Positions 35,774 through 45,760 of a DNA stretch of 53,867 nucleotides are shown piece after piece (the stretch's first letter is position 1; each line of letters opens with the position of its first letter). The notes under the pieces are model-generated. The model was not told where the DNA came from. It searched no databases and was given only the letters and a program-made list of their open reading frames with translations. This stretch comes from Porogramme epimiltina (lineage: Eukaryota > Basidiomycota > Agaricomycetes > Polyporales > Polyporaceae): positions 1 through 53,867 of the forward strand of contig FTLJ01000211.1 in the NCBI GenBank assembly GCA_900155495.1, written 5' to 3'. Position numbers and translations under genes: made by a program.

Positions 35774-38555
35774 TGCGCCTCACGTCGTCATTGTATTACA
35801 TTTACTCTGTACTCTCGCCACCCATTCATCCGCCGCCGAACAATCCTCAAAAGTATGGCATACTCACTAATGCGCCTCCCCCTCCTGTTCGGCCCACCGC
35901 GCGATGATCGACCGTCCACGCCACTCCGCCCGCGCTGAAGGGGTCACTGCGGCAGCAATTCACCACATGTTCCTTTATTTCGGTGCATCATACGCAATTG
36001 TGCATGTGGAAGAAGTGCTCACGACACAGGTAGAGTCGTTGGCATCGCCGCATCGGGGGGGCTAGCCTGTGGAGACAATGGATAGGTCAACGCGTGAGCT
36101 CTGTACAGGTGCTGCGACCGGCGCTTTTGTGTAGCTAGTTCTCATGTTACTCACTTAGTTCTGCACTATGTTGTGAAGGTCGGAGAATCAGGAATCAACA
36201 GAGCAAGCAGGCCTGGAGGCGCCGTAGCGACGAGTCTGCTCGGTAGTGTCCTGTATAGGTAGTTTATTCCCACGCCACATTTGGCCTCTACTGCACGACG
36301 TGGCAACGTAGCGAGGTCTGAGACTGTGGCCTTCACATGTTGCAGCTGCAGCACGTTGCAGCCTCGCCGACATCCTGCAGATTATGTTTCTGGCGTCGCC
36401 CCGAGGCATCCCGTGCACGTGAGTCTAAAATAACGTAAACGTGTTCTTACGGTCGCCCGATAACAGACCACAGGCTCCGCTGCTGCCCGCGCCGTCAGAT
36501 TCGGAGCCAACTGGCGACGTTAACGATGTGGCATCCTCCATACCCCGAGTTCAACACCCTGCCAGATGGCGTGGATGAAGGCGAGCGAGTCTATCCTGAG
36601 GCGCTGCTCCAAGAGCCTGCTCCATGCAAGCGCCTAGAGCCTGTCGTACTAAACCCATGCGCCCAGGTAACACCCCGTCGTTCCTCGAGCTAAGGCTGAG
36701 CTACCTCGCGACGGATCGACGGGTAGGAACAGTGCCGAGCGTCGAGGGACGACAGCTATACGGTACACGCAGCCGAGGCCGCGGGACTGCACCATGACGT
36801 CTGCATACGCACGAAACGCCCGACCTAGGCCACGTTTACATCCGTCAAAGTCCCGGGCGGAGCAGTCCGCGACTTCCCCGCGCGTTCTCGAGTCTCGGCC
36901 GCCCCGAGGCCAACGAGTGCACCGTATACCTTCGATATGGCCTCCTCCCGCGTCGCGCCCTCCGATAGCGTGCGGACCCGCAGCTTCTCGTGTGCTAGAC
37001 GCCGGCGCACGCCATCGCTCTATTTCGGGACGAAGACTCGGTCTAGCGTGGATGCCTCCAAGTTGTCTAACTAAAGCAGCGATCTCGCCACGCCTCACCT
37101 GCTCGGTGCGATATCTCTATCGAATACGCGTTCCGTACCCGATATAGGCTGACCCGAATACTCCGTGCAGGGCTCGTAGAGAACACACTGTCCCGCCGGG
37201 CCCAGCTTCAGATCGATGCTCTATGCGTACCCACGCGAGGCCTCGGAGAAGTCATGCGTCCGGCGTTGTACGGACGCGAACACGCCTTCATACGCATTCG
37301 AGAAGCCCCGCCTGTCCACCACGGCGACTTCTCAAGAAGACCGGCGGTTTCGCGTCCGTTGTGCGATCGGGCGCGTTCTAAACAGGTTCGCGATTAGGAG
37401 GTGTGCCCTTCTCTAGCTTCCCGTCCGACTCTGCCAAAAGGGATCCAGCGCTGCGGCGGCTTGCGTCCGTCGAGAGCCGGTGCACGCCATCGAGCCATTT
37501 CCGTGCGAAGATGTGCATGAGCAGGGGGAACACATGGAGACATTATGAATGGTCGTGGACAGCGGGATGTCTATGAAAACCAGGTGTAGGGCAGGTGCGT
37601 AGAAGCACCATCGATGACTCAATTATAATCCGAGGTAATCGCACCCAGAATAGCCTCTGCGGGCGGGTCCGCGCCATTGACAAATGTAGAATGGGTTTGG
37701 CCAGACACGAAGGCTGGGCTTCGCGAACACGCTCTGGGGATCCGGTTTCGTCAGCGCAGGCGGAAGAACTCCGAGGCGAGGAACAGCTAGGGGACAGAGA
37801 GGTGCGATGACGTCGTGAGCGGAGCAGGGGCATCAACACACAAACGACACTCGCAAGCATCTGAGACACCTCAGGAGCCCATCGGGGTAGAAGGACGCGC
37901 TTGAGCCCGGCTTGAAAACGTCGACATGGTCGGCGTCGGAGGCACAATTGGCCTCGGTTGCAGGTCAGCAAAACGGGAAGCGAAGAGCCCCCCCGAAGGG
38001 CGGGCGCCTCTGGGCACATGGCCTCTCCCGAAACAGCGCCACGCCACGAGGCAAGCGGATTGACGTCAAGCGGGCTTCCTGTTTGCGCACGAACTCGCGC
38101 CCTCGGTCCACGCCGCGTCCTGCAGCCTCCGCAGTGCCGGGCGCGGACAATGGCCTCGTGCTCCCCGCGCCCCGCCGGTCACCCGGCTTTTCTTGTCCCC
38201 CAATCGCTGCCTCCGCGCGCGGCGACGCAGCGGGTTCGACGTCCAAGACCCCGCGCCAGACGCCGATTCGCGCATTCCAGGCCATTCCGTCCTTCGCCGC
38301 GCTGCCGCCGGGCCCGGAGGCAGAGCGGGCGCGCCCTCGCGGAGAAGAGCGCGAACGCGAATCACACGACCCACCCCCGATGCTCCATCGCCTTTGCGCT
38401 GCGGGCCTCGGCTCGTTCCTGCGCTGGCGCCCGCCCAACGCCGCTCCGCACGTTGCGTCCCTTGCTTGGACCTGCTGCCCTTCGAATTCGCCGGGTGCAC
38501 GTTGCGGGCGATGACGCCCTCCCCGTTCATATAACCTTCACCGCCGTCCTCGCGC
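35774..38555. other. Left part of duplication block A, no supported gene
   Basis: Starts with a repeat copy (35853-36290) and continues with sequence shared with 46.1-48.6 kb and partly with 50.1-51.1 kb. Part of it (about 37100-36840, minus strand) looks like decayed coding sequence, with EIAALVRQLGGIHARPSL and EIERWRA, conserved in the copy at 47340-47080. Stops and frame breaks prevent calling a gene. Confidence 0.5.
35853..36290 (+). repeat. Dispersed repeat copy downstream of the NLR
   Basis: Same family and orientation as 29045-29530 and 46138-46600. It begins about 80 bases after the NLR stop codon and contains GCGTGAGCTCTGTACAGGTG (near 36094) and GAGCAAGCAGGCC. Confidence 0.7.
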
Positions 38556-38562
38556 TTTATAT
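38556..38562 (+). promoter_or_regulatory. TATA box of MARVEL-like gene A
   Basis: TTTATAT 97 bases before the ATG at 38653, followed by CCCCTCCGCC. The same motif and spacing (96 bases) precede the copy at 51127, which supports function. Confidence 0.6.
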
Positions 38563-38652
38563 CCCCTCCGCCCCGCTCTCCATCCTCTTCGCTCTCCCCT
38601 CTCTAACGTTCCTCGTCGCCGAGCCCTCTACACCGCGCATACATCCACCACC

Positions 38653-39517
38653 ATGGCCACCACCAACGGCGTCCGCGTCGGCCTTTACGTCCTCCTCGTG
38701 AGTCCCGCCTGCATATGCCCCCATCCTCCCCAGCACTGACCCTCCAGCTAGTGGCTCTTCTCCGTCGTCCTCCTCGGCCTCTGCGCCACCCGCCTCCACT
38801 ACACCATCTTCCTCCCCCCCTACGACCCCCTCAACAACGGCAAGCCCTTCTACGACCCCATCGTCGTCGAGCTCGCCGTAACCTCCATCCTCGCCCTCTT
38901 CTGGTCCTCCTTCATGTGAGCGTCACACCTTGCTGTTTTCCGCGTATACTCAAGCCCGTGATCGATCGCCTTCCTAGCATTCACATCATACACCGGAGCT
39001 ACGACTACGGCCGCGTCTCCACCTTCGCCTTCGAGCTCTTCGGCCTCTTCTGCCTCTTCGTCCTCTTCCTTGTCGGCGCCGCCATCGCCTCCGTACGTCC
39101 CTTCCCCTTCCCCTCATCGCCATCTCCCTCCCCCTGAACACCAAGCTCACCCCGCCCATAGACATTCTGGGGCGACCTCTTCTGGTGCCACACCTACTGG
39201 CAATGCCGCGTGCTCACCGTGCTCGTCGCATTCGCCTGGATGACCTGGGTCCTCTCCTTCATCCTCCTCGCCGTCTCCGCCCTCTTCGCCATAACGAACA
39301 GCGCCTTCGCCCGCCCCCTCCACGGCCGCTACGACCCCCACGCGAGCTTCTACCGTGAGTCTCCTTTCCGCCTTCACCCTCCTTCATATCTGGGCCCGTA
39401 GCCGCCTCTGCGGCGTCCGCGGGGCGCGGAGGCTCGGTCCGGACGTCCCGACGACGACGCTGACGCGCACTGCACACAGGACGCGAGCCCAAGCGCCGCC
39501 GGTGCGGCTGGTGGTAA
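38653..39517 (+). CDS. MARVEL-like four-transmembrane protein (copy A, intact)
   Basis: Five exons: 38653-38697, 38752-38915, 38978-39092, 39162-39354, 39480-39517; 184 residues, phases consistent. Four hydrophobic helices: YVLLWLFSVVLLGLCATRLH, ELAVTSILALFWSSF, ELFGLFCLFVLFLVGAAIAS, and VLTVLVAFAWMTWVLSFILL continuing into LAVSALFAI. The conserved RVSTFAFELFGLF and FWCHTYWQCRVL pieces and the short basic tail REPKRRRCGWW recur in the paralogues. The size, the four helices and the FELFGLF/FAW pattern fit fungal MARVEL-domain proteins, which act in membrane apposition and trafficking; the exact role is unknown. It is the only copy here with all five family exons intact and serves as reference for the others. 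Confidence 0.8.
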
Positions 39518-41245
39518 ACGTCGACTCGTCTCGGCCCACGGCCGCGCCCTCCCTCTCCTGAGCCGCTGCTCGGGGTGCGAGCGGGTGGCTGGCCGGCGGT
39601 GCGCGAGGGAGGTGTAGAAGTTCCGTTTTCCCTGTATGTACGCCCGCGTCCGACGTCTGTTAATGACATTCTACGCTTCGTCGAGTTTCACAAACGTGCG
39701 GTCCGCCAACGGTTCTGCCCTGCTCCATCTCTCACCCTAATGACCTCGCCGATACAGCAAACCACGAACTGTTCCTCTGTCTCTACTTGGATACCATGCT
39801 GGACACCACGCTCGCTCGCTCGTCCCCGCCATCACCGACCAGACGACCGTAGAGCGCATCAAAGTGGTCTGGTCGTTGATATACCCTCGGGCTCTGCGGC
39901 AGGAGAGCAGGCCCAGTTCTTCCAGCCTTGAGAAATACAGGGAAGAGGAGAGGAAGCGGATCGTTGAGATGGCTTCCTTGCGACCGATGCAGCCCATCGC
40001 AAGAGGCTTGTGGCGCCGACAGACGCCCGCATGGGCGGAGGAGGGTTGGTATCCCGGTTTAGACGGTTACCGCGATGATTCAGAATCTTAAGAAGCATGC
40101 CGTACATATAGTAGGCTCGCGACCGCTTTCATATACCTCAGCTGAATCCGAGTATGTCATTTCCCATCCCTCGACATGCTTTCGTCCGGTCTGACCATCT
40201 GCCATACATACCACCGGATACGAGCTTGGAGTGCGGCATAGGCCACCTAACATCGCGGTCGTCCTCGGTGGAGGTCACCACCATGACCGCAACTTTCAGT
40301 CTCCTGTCTGAAGGTTCTGCATCAACAGTGGACACACGGTACGGATGTCATCTATCACAGCTCGAACCACAACATTGCGAAACTTTTCTGGATCTAGATC
40401 GAGCATGGACATCTATATGCGGATCGCATACAAGAGAAATGAAAGATGCTGAAGAGCACCTCTACTACCAGATATATCGAGGGTTAAAATCTACTTGACC
40501 TGAGTCATAGCACTAGTACTCGAGGCCGTAATTTAAACTGGTACTCAGTACTCCACCCGCCAGTCCGTACTTCTTTCATCTACTCGAAGATGTCACAGCT
40601 TGAGCTGAGACAGAAGCTAGATTCTGTAGGCCCGAGGCCCGAGGAAAGCAGCCATGATCAAGTCATAGTCAGCGAGACCTCTGGACTGTCATGAGGTCCA
40701 AGCAGAGACTTGGACGTGGTTGCGGTGTGTTACCTACCCGTTACGGATGCTCGACGCTCTCGTCCTAGGAGACCGAGATCTCCGGGGGCGCATGTCCCGG
40801 AATAGGCGACCGCGAGCTAATCTGTACACCACCATAACAGGAACAGCCGAGCAGGCGCGACTCGGTTCACCCTATAAAATGGTGTAGAACCTCAGGGTAA
40901 GTGATGCCTGCTGAGATGCGAACTCAACACTCATGCCGACGTCGTGCCACATATGAACGCATAGATGGAGCGAAAATGCGAACGCCTGCATCATCGCAGC
41001 ATGGAGATCTCACTCACGACTGGTTAACCAGCGGATCCACAATTTACCATCTTCATCTTGCAAATTCGCCGACTCCCGAAATCTCGGACTTCACGAACGG
41101 CTCTGGGCTCAGACGGCAACTTTCGGTAGAGGCAGTAATCGACAACATGTCCCTACTATCCGTAAGCCGAGGTATATATGCACTACCGCCACGGAATGAA
41201 CTCCCTGGACCCTTAGCACCCCATCATACTCCCTCACTGCTCAGG
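39518..41245. other. Intergenic region after MARVEL-like gene A
   Basis: 39570-39660 is the 3' flank shared with the other blocks (ATGTACGCCC, then CGTCGAGTTTCACAAACG). Beyond it lie only short open frames, such as 40154-40498 on plus, with no motif I recognise. A single TATAAAA-like motif at about 40875 may be chance. Confidence 0.4.
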
Positions 41246-43064
41246 ATGTCCAATGACCCCGTGGCGACCATGGACGGCGTCACAATCGTTGCTTTATTCG
41301 AGAGTTTGTCAGTAGCTCGGCTCCTCTCCTATACCATCCATCTCACTTTAACAGAGCACTGCTGCAGCCTTGTAGAGAACTATGTCCACCTCGCAATGTC
41401 GGGTCAGTGGTCAACCTCATCTTTCACATGCAGACCACAATGTTGACAGCCGCGCCCTCGCAGTGCTCATCTTCTTCGAGCACCTCATCACCGCCCACCA
41501 CGAAGTCGACCTCTTCTGGAAGCGCAAGTTCTCTGGCGCAGCCGCCCTCTTCATCACAAATAGATACCTCGTCCTCGTGTACTCTGCATTCAATCTGGCG
41601 GCAAATACATCTGTGAGTTCTGAAGTAAGTAGGCTGACTCAGATGCCGGCGAGTCCATATGGGGCTGACATCTTTACACCTGTCTAGGTGTGAGTTTTGT
41701 TCCTCGTAGCCACTTGTTGCTACAGGAGATGACAATGCGCGTTTCAGGTGCGACGGCACATACTGGGGGTACAGTGTGGTAAATCTCGCAGTATTCATAC
41801 CGCCGGCAGGTAAGTGATACGGCGTGCACCCGTGCTGAGAGACATTCTACTGAAAATCAGCCATATAGCGTTCTCTACCATGCGAGCATTTGCTCTCACT
41901 AATTCTAGGGTGGTGTCTGCAGTCGTTCTTCTCCTTTCTCTCGGTCCTCTCGCCATAAATACCGTGAGCGTCTTGGATTGTCTTGGAGGATGCACTCGCA
42001 CTCACAATATGATATGCACACGCTCTCAGGTTCAGACAGGACTTTCAGACGGCGGATATGTCGACCCGGTGCTTGGCTGCGTGATTCTATCTTTACAACC
42101 TTCAAAGCAGGTACTCATTGGGTGAGCTCGACGTCTTATTAGTCACTACAGGCATAAACTCACAAATGAAGTTCATCAATCATAGCTGTGCGTAAATCCT
42201 CCCTAGTCCTATGTATCTCATTCTTCTTTATCTGAACTAACCACTAGTACAGGGATCGTTGCCTCCAGAGGCTCTCTCATTGTCGCAGATGCACTCGTCA
42301 TTACCGTCACATGGTGGAAGCTATTTCGTCAAGCCTCTCTGAGGAATGCATTCCTTATGCGTTGCCACATGACACTGACGGACGTACTCTTGCGTGATGG
42401 TAGGTCTCCGATATGGTTCGGCGTCTGGGAAACAATCTGACTCGTATGTGGTAGGAACGATCCATTTCGTGTATGTTAATTCATGTTTCACGAATGCAGC
42501 ATGCTATTAAGGCCACTGTGTGAAACTCACGCAGCCCGCAGATTATTTCTCATACTAAATGTTTTGGACCTGATATTCTCTTTCACCTCGGTGAGTTTCC
42601 CTCTGATTTACTCTACATTAGCACTCCTAAACAACTCCTACGCACATATTCGTTCAGACTTGGCTTAGTGGCGCCGGGGGTAGTAATATCACAGGCTTCA
42701 CCACGACGTATGCCGCCGTTCCTTCTTCTTGTACTCCTCTGCGCAGCACTCACTACATCTTTCCATTCTGTCATAATCCCGCAGCCTCACATCAATCCTC
42801 GTCTCTCGCTTCCTCATCAACCTCCAGGAAGCTAACGTCCGATCCATCAAGGTAGACCCCGACGACCTGGCCTACATCTCATTCCACTCTGAGAATTCTT
42901 TCCTGAGCTTTGTCGCTGCCCCTGGCACCTTGAGAGCTACTTTGGAATCGGCCGTGGAGCATACAGAAGACGGGACGCTCGAGAGCAGGGAGGATGGAGC
43001 CGATCATGGGGAAAAATATACATCTGGCATTGAAACGCCCTCTCTTGAAGTGTCGGAGGTGTAG
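41246..43064 (+). CDS. DUF6533 multi-pass membrane protein
   Basis: Ten exons: 41246-41397, 41450-41624, 41710-41809, 41869-41963, 42030-42121, 42248-42399, 42455-42470, 42542-42590, 42658-42707, 42785-43064; 386 residues with every phase consistent. The DUF6533 signature is clear: LVENYVHLAIRALAVLIFFE rebuilt across intron 1, then HHEVDLFWKRKFSG and LFITNRYLVLVY. Later helices follow: AFSTMRAFALTNSRVVSAVV, SLIVADALVITVTWWKLF, and VLFLILNVLDLIFSF across the 16-nt exon 42455-42470. The C-terminal piece LTSILVSRFLINLQEANVRS precedes a long acidic tail. The family is large in Agaricomycetes, has about seven helices and has no known function. Some donors are weak (GTCGGG in intron 1). A second in-frame ATG at 41270 is an alternative start. 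Confidence 0.8.
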
Positions 43065-44013
43065 GTTGTGACCAGTTGAGACGCGTCAATCTGTACAGAG
43101 TGAGTATAGAGTCCAATATCTCCGCTAACTCGTTGGTGGTACTATAAACGCACTTGTGGTCTTGTCTTGTGCCCTCCCATTCTGGTTTGTGCTTTTTATT
43201 CGCCGTGGTTCGGAATGCGCTTCTTGGGTAAAATACACCTTCGTTCTTTGATTGTATGACGAGTAATTCTTAGTCGCAGAATAATTGAAATTAGGGCGAA
43301 TTCGTTGTGCTCAGAGTCGCAGGAGTAATGTGAGTTGCTAGCACTAAACATCCGGGTAAAAGCTGCAAATGGCGTGAATGTTGTAGAGGACATGCATGGT
43401 ATTACGGGGGGGTAAGGAAAGATAGAGAGGGAGGGGGGGCGTACAGACACAAATAACTGGAAACGAGGTACGCCCCTCATGAGTAGAAGCAGATGGCTAG
43501 TGGCTTCTGCACCTGACGGAACCTTCATAGTCGAGGCCTGCAGGATGCTGTGCAAGAACTTCCTATATGCGACATTGTCAAAAGGACTCACTGTAGCCCA
43601 ACGGGAAGGGAATCGTACACACCGGGGAGCCCTCGACAAGTCATACATGTGGGGCAGGCCTGGCAGTGGATGTAAACGTATCATGTTGACTGGACAGAGA
43701 TACTACTCAATGATCGTCCTAGACACCCAAACATGACAAGTCGACCCACTTCGCAATGCCGAGGCATTACGGACTCGCCTCCTAATAATCTTATCCCTTC
43801 AGCATAACCTCTTCAGCCCTTAGACAACGAGTTCTAGCTTCTCACCTTACTTTCGTGCTGAGCGCTGATACCTACAGGCTCCAGCGTACCTCCATTCGAT
43901 GCTGCGAGCGTTAGGTTCCTTTCTAGGCCGGCAGCACTTCGAACCATCCACGTTGCATCCGACGATCATGAATGTTCTTCATACAACTCGCGCCCTCGAA
44001 GTGTGCTTTGTGC
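43065..44013. other. Intergenic region, no supported gene
   Basis: About 950 bases between the DUF6533 stop and the TATA box of the next gene. Open frames at 43196-43684 (minus) and 43479-43736 (plus) overlap each other and lack motifs. Confidence 0.4.
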
Positions 44014-44019
44014 TTATAA
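44014..44019 (+). promoter_or_regulatory. TATA box of MARVEL-like gene B
   Basis: TTATAA about 100 bases before the ATG at 44115, the same spacing as in the other family members. Confidence 0.5.
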
Positions 44020-44114
44020 CACCTCATCCCCTTGACCGGTCCCGCACCTCGCCTCTCCCTCCAACTTGACGTACTCGTCACCAAGAGATCGTTACAAGTG
44101 CTCGCATCTGCACC

Positions 44115-44813
44115 ATGCCAGTGACCCTGAACGGCGTCCGCAAGCTCTTCTACGTCCTCCTCGTACGTCCTGGCCTCTTTCCACACGCGCGTTGACAAAC
44201 TGATCCATTCTGACAGTGGATCGTCGTCGTTCTCCTCATGTTCCTCTGCGCCACACGCATCCACTACACCGCCGTCCCACGCCTGCCCACCCCGCTCGAC
44301 TCCGGCACGCCCTTCTACGAACCAGTCGTCGTTGCGCTCACCGTCATCGCGTTACTTGCGCTCTTCTGGTGCTGCTTCGTGTGCGTGTATCAGTTTCTCT
44401 ATAACTCATGGCGTATCGAAAGCCGCTCACGCGCGCGCACTAGCATCCACACGCTTCACAAAGGCAGCCACTACGGGCGCGTCTCGACCTTCGCCTTCGA
44501 GCTCCTCGGTCTCTCCGTTTTCACGATTGCGTTCGTCACTAGCGCAGCCGTCATCTCCGTATGTCTCCTGTTCCTCTGCCCTCCCTTTCCCCTACCAACT
44601 TCGCTCGCTCTCCGCACGCAGACATCCTGGCCCACCCTCTTCAAGCCCGCAGCCGCCCAGCAACGTCACGTGCTCATCGCGCTGCTCGCCTTCGCCTGCG
44701 TAGCCAGCACACTCGCCCTCTCCCTCCTCGCCACCTCCGCAATCTTCGTGCTCTCCAAATCCGCGCTCGCGCACCCCTTACACGCGCGCTACGACCAGCA
44801 TGCGAGCTGCTGA
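44115..44813 (+). CDS. MARVEL-like four-transmembrane protein (diverged member)
   Basis: Four exons: 44115-44162, 44217-44380, 44444-44558, 44622-44813; 172 residues. Exons 2 and 3 have exactly the same lengths (164 and 115 nt) and phases as in the gene at 38653, so they are clear paralogues. Helices: FYVLLWIVVVLLMFLCATRI, VVVALTVIALLALFWCCFV, FELLGLSVFTIAFVTSAAVI, VLIALLAFACVASTLALSLL. The conserved GRVSTFAFELLGL and HARYDQHAS pieces are kept. It ends at HASC before the position where gene A splices into its basic tail exon, so the REPKRRR tail is missing. The WGDLFWCHTYWQC loop is replaced by a different loop, suggesting older divergence than the block copies. Not part of the duplicated blocks. 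Confidence 0.78.
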
Positions 44814-45110
44814 GCAGCTTGTGTGTGCCCCAGTTCTAGACCCGTTTCACTGTGTTGTTTCCGCCGCCATCGTCTCCAGGCCCGGATATTGTTATATCTG
44901 AGCTGGCGAGATCACAGCTGCTCGTTCCCGGTGTCAGGACCTCTGTCTCTGCGCTTCATATAATCACAGATTTGCTTCTCTCCGTTCATCTGCGCACATA
45001 AGTCAGCGTCACTCGGAATCTACAACCACAACATCGCACACAAGAGCCGAGACACACGTACCCAGCATACCAGGAGGCCCACAATAGTTGCGATGTCCTA
45101 ACGGCACGTC
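44814..45110. other. Intergenic region
   Basis: About 300 bases between the MARVEL-like gene stop and the 3' end of the orphan-family pseudogene. Nothing recognised. Confidence 0.4.
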
Positions 45111-45760
45111 ATGGCCTGCTCCAGGTCCTGCTGGGGAGGCCTGCCCGGAACTCCCAAACAAAACCCGCCATCCGTCCGCGTATACATAAGCAGCCCGTCC
45201 GCGGCCACACGCCCGCCGTGTGGGTGTGGGTCAGGGCCCTACACGCCTACCCACGGTGAGGGCACCTTGAACGCCGCGCTCGGCGCGAGCAGCCCGAACG
45301 TTTACATCGCCCCGCCCGTGACACACACGCGCACTTCCCTGGCCCTACGACGAGACGCTAGGTGTGAGCTCCACAGCGCACGGGCTCGGCATACGAGAGA
45401 GGACGTAGACGCACCTGGTGCGCGCGTGCAGCAGCGAGCGCGGGGAGGCGGTGGAACCGGTCGCCCAAGAAGGGGTAGATCATCGTGCCGGTCGTGGGGA
45501 ACACCAAGAGAAGTACAATGGATGACAGGCGCGAGGCGAGCGTGTCCAGCACCAGTTGGTGCGGCCCGAGGAGCTTCTCTGAACACAAGACTGTGAATAC
45601 GGGGGGCTGACAGTCGGGGGGCGCGGACGTTTGGACGCACCTTTCAGCTCCGGAGTGCGGTCGTGGAAAAACACCGCGTACGGGACGCGCGCGGAGACGG
45701 GGACGTCCGGGCCGCCAACGACCAGAGTGGTAGCTCCGAGTCAGTGAGCGGACACGTGAA
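45111..45760 (-). pseudogene. Broken copy of the 17.5-18.9 kb orphan gene
   Basis: On the minus strand the exon landmarks of the intact gene recur in order. VPYAVFFHDRTPELKG matches HYAVFYHDRSVRIKG, followed by a splice donor. A middle exon opens with SEKLLGPHQLVLDTLASRL and contains FPTTGTMIYPFLGDRF. Then comes REVRVCVTGGAM against NEVRVCVSDGDAF. There a TAA (45304-45302) interrupts the frame. Reading on gives TFGLLAPSAAFKVPSPW, which still parallels FTLGVLVHASTLHAGTPW, so the decay is not old. Exons equivalent to the intact gene's first two were not found. A shorter functional form ending at the stop cannot be ruled out. Confidence 0.7.

Larger units (their letters stand above)
35853..39660 (+). 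repeat. Segmental duplication block A
   Basis: Colinear with block B (46120-49540), and from about 37560 also with block C (50090-51915). Shared stretches include the CCGCGACTTCCCCGCG region near 36870, the CTCGAGTCTCGGCCGCCCCGAGGC region near 36890, CAGGTGTAGGGCAGGTGCGTA near 37580, the CpG-rich promoter and the MARVEL-like gene. Small indels and substitutions throughout show that it is not recent. Confidence 0.8.

Noticed and set aside
37958..38701. Long plus-strand frames upstream of MARVEL-like gene A
   Set aside because: They lie in the CpG-rich promoter region, are arginine/proline-rich and are not preserved as open frames in blocks B and C.
38980..39160. Reading the MARVEL-like loci as one longer intronless frame
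   Set aside because: Paralogue comparison shows conserved splice sites and exon lengths; reading through the introns gives non-conserved residues.
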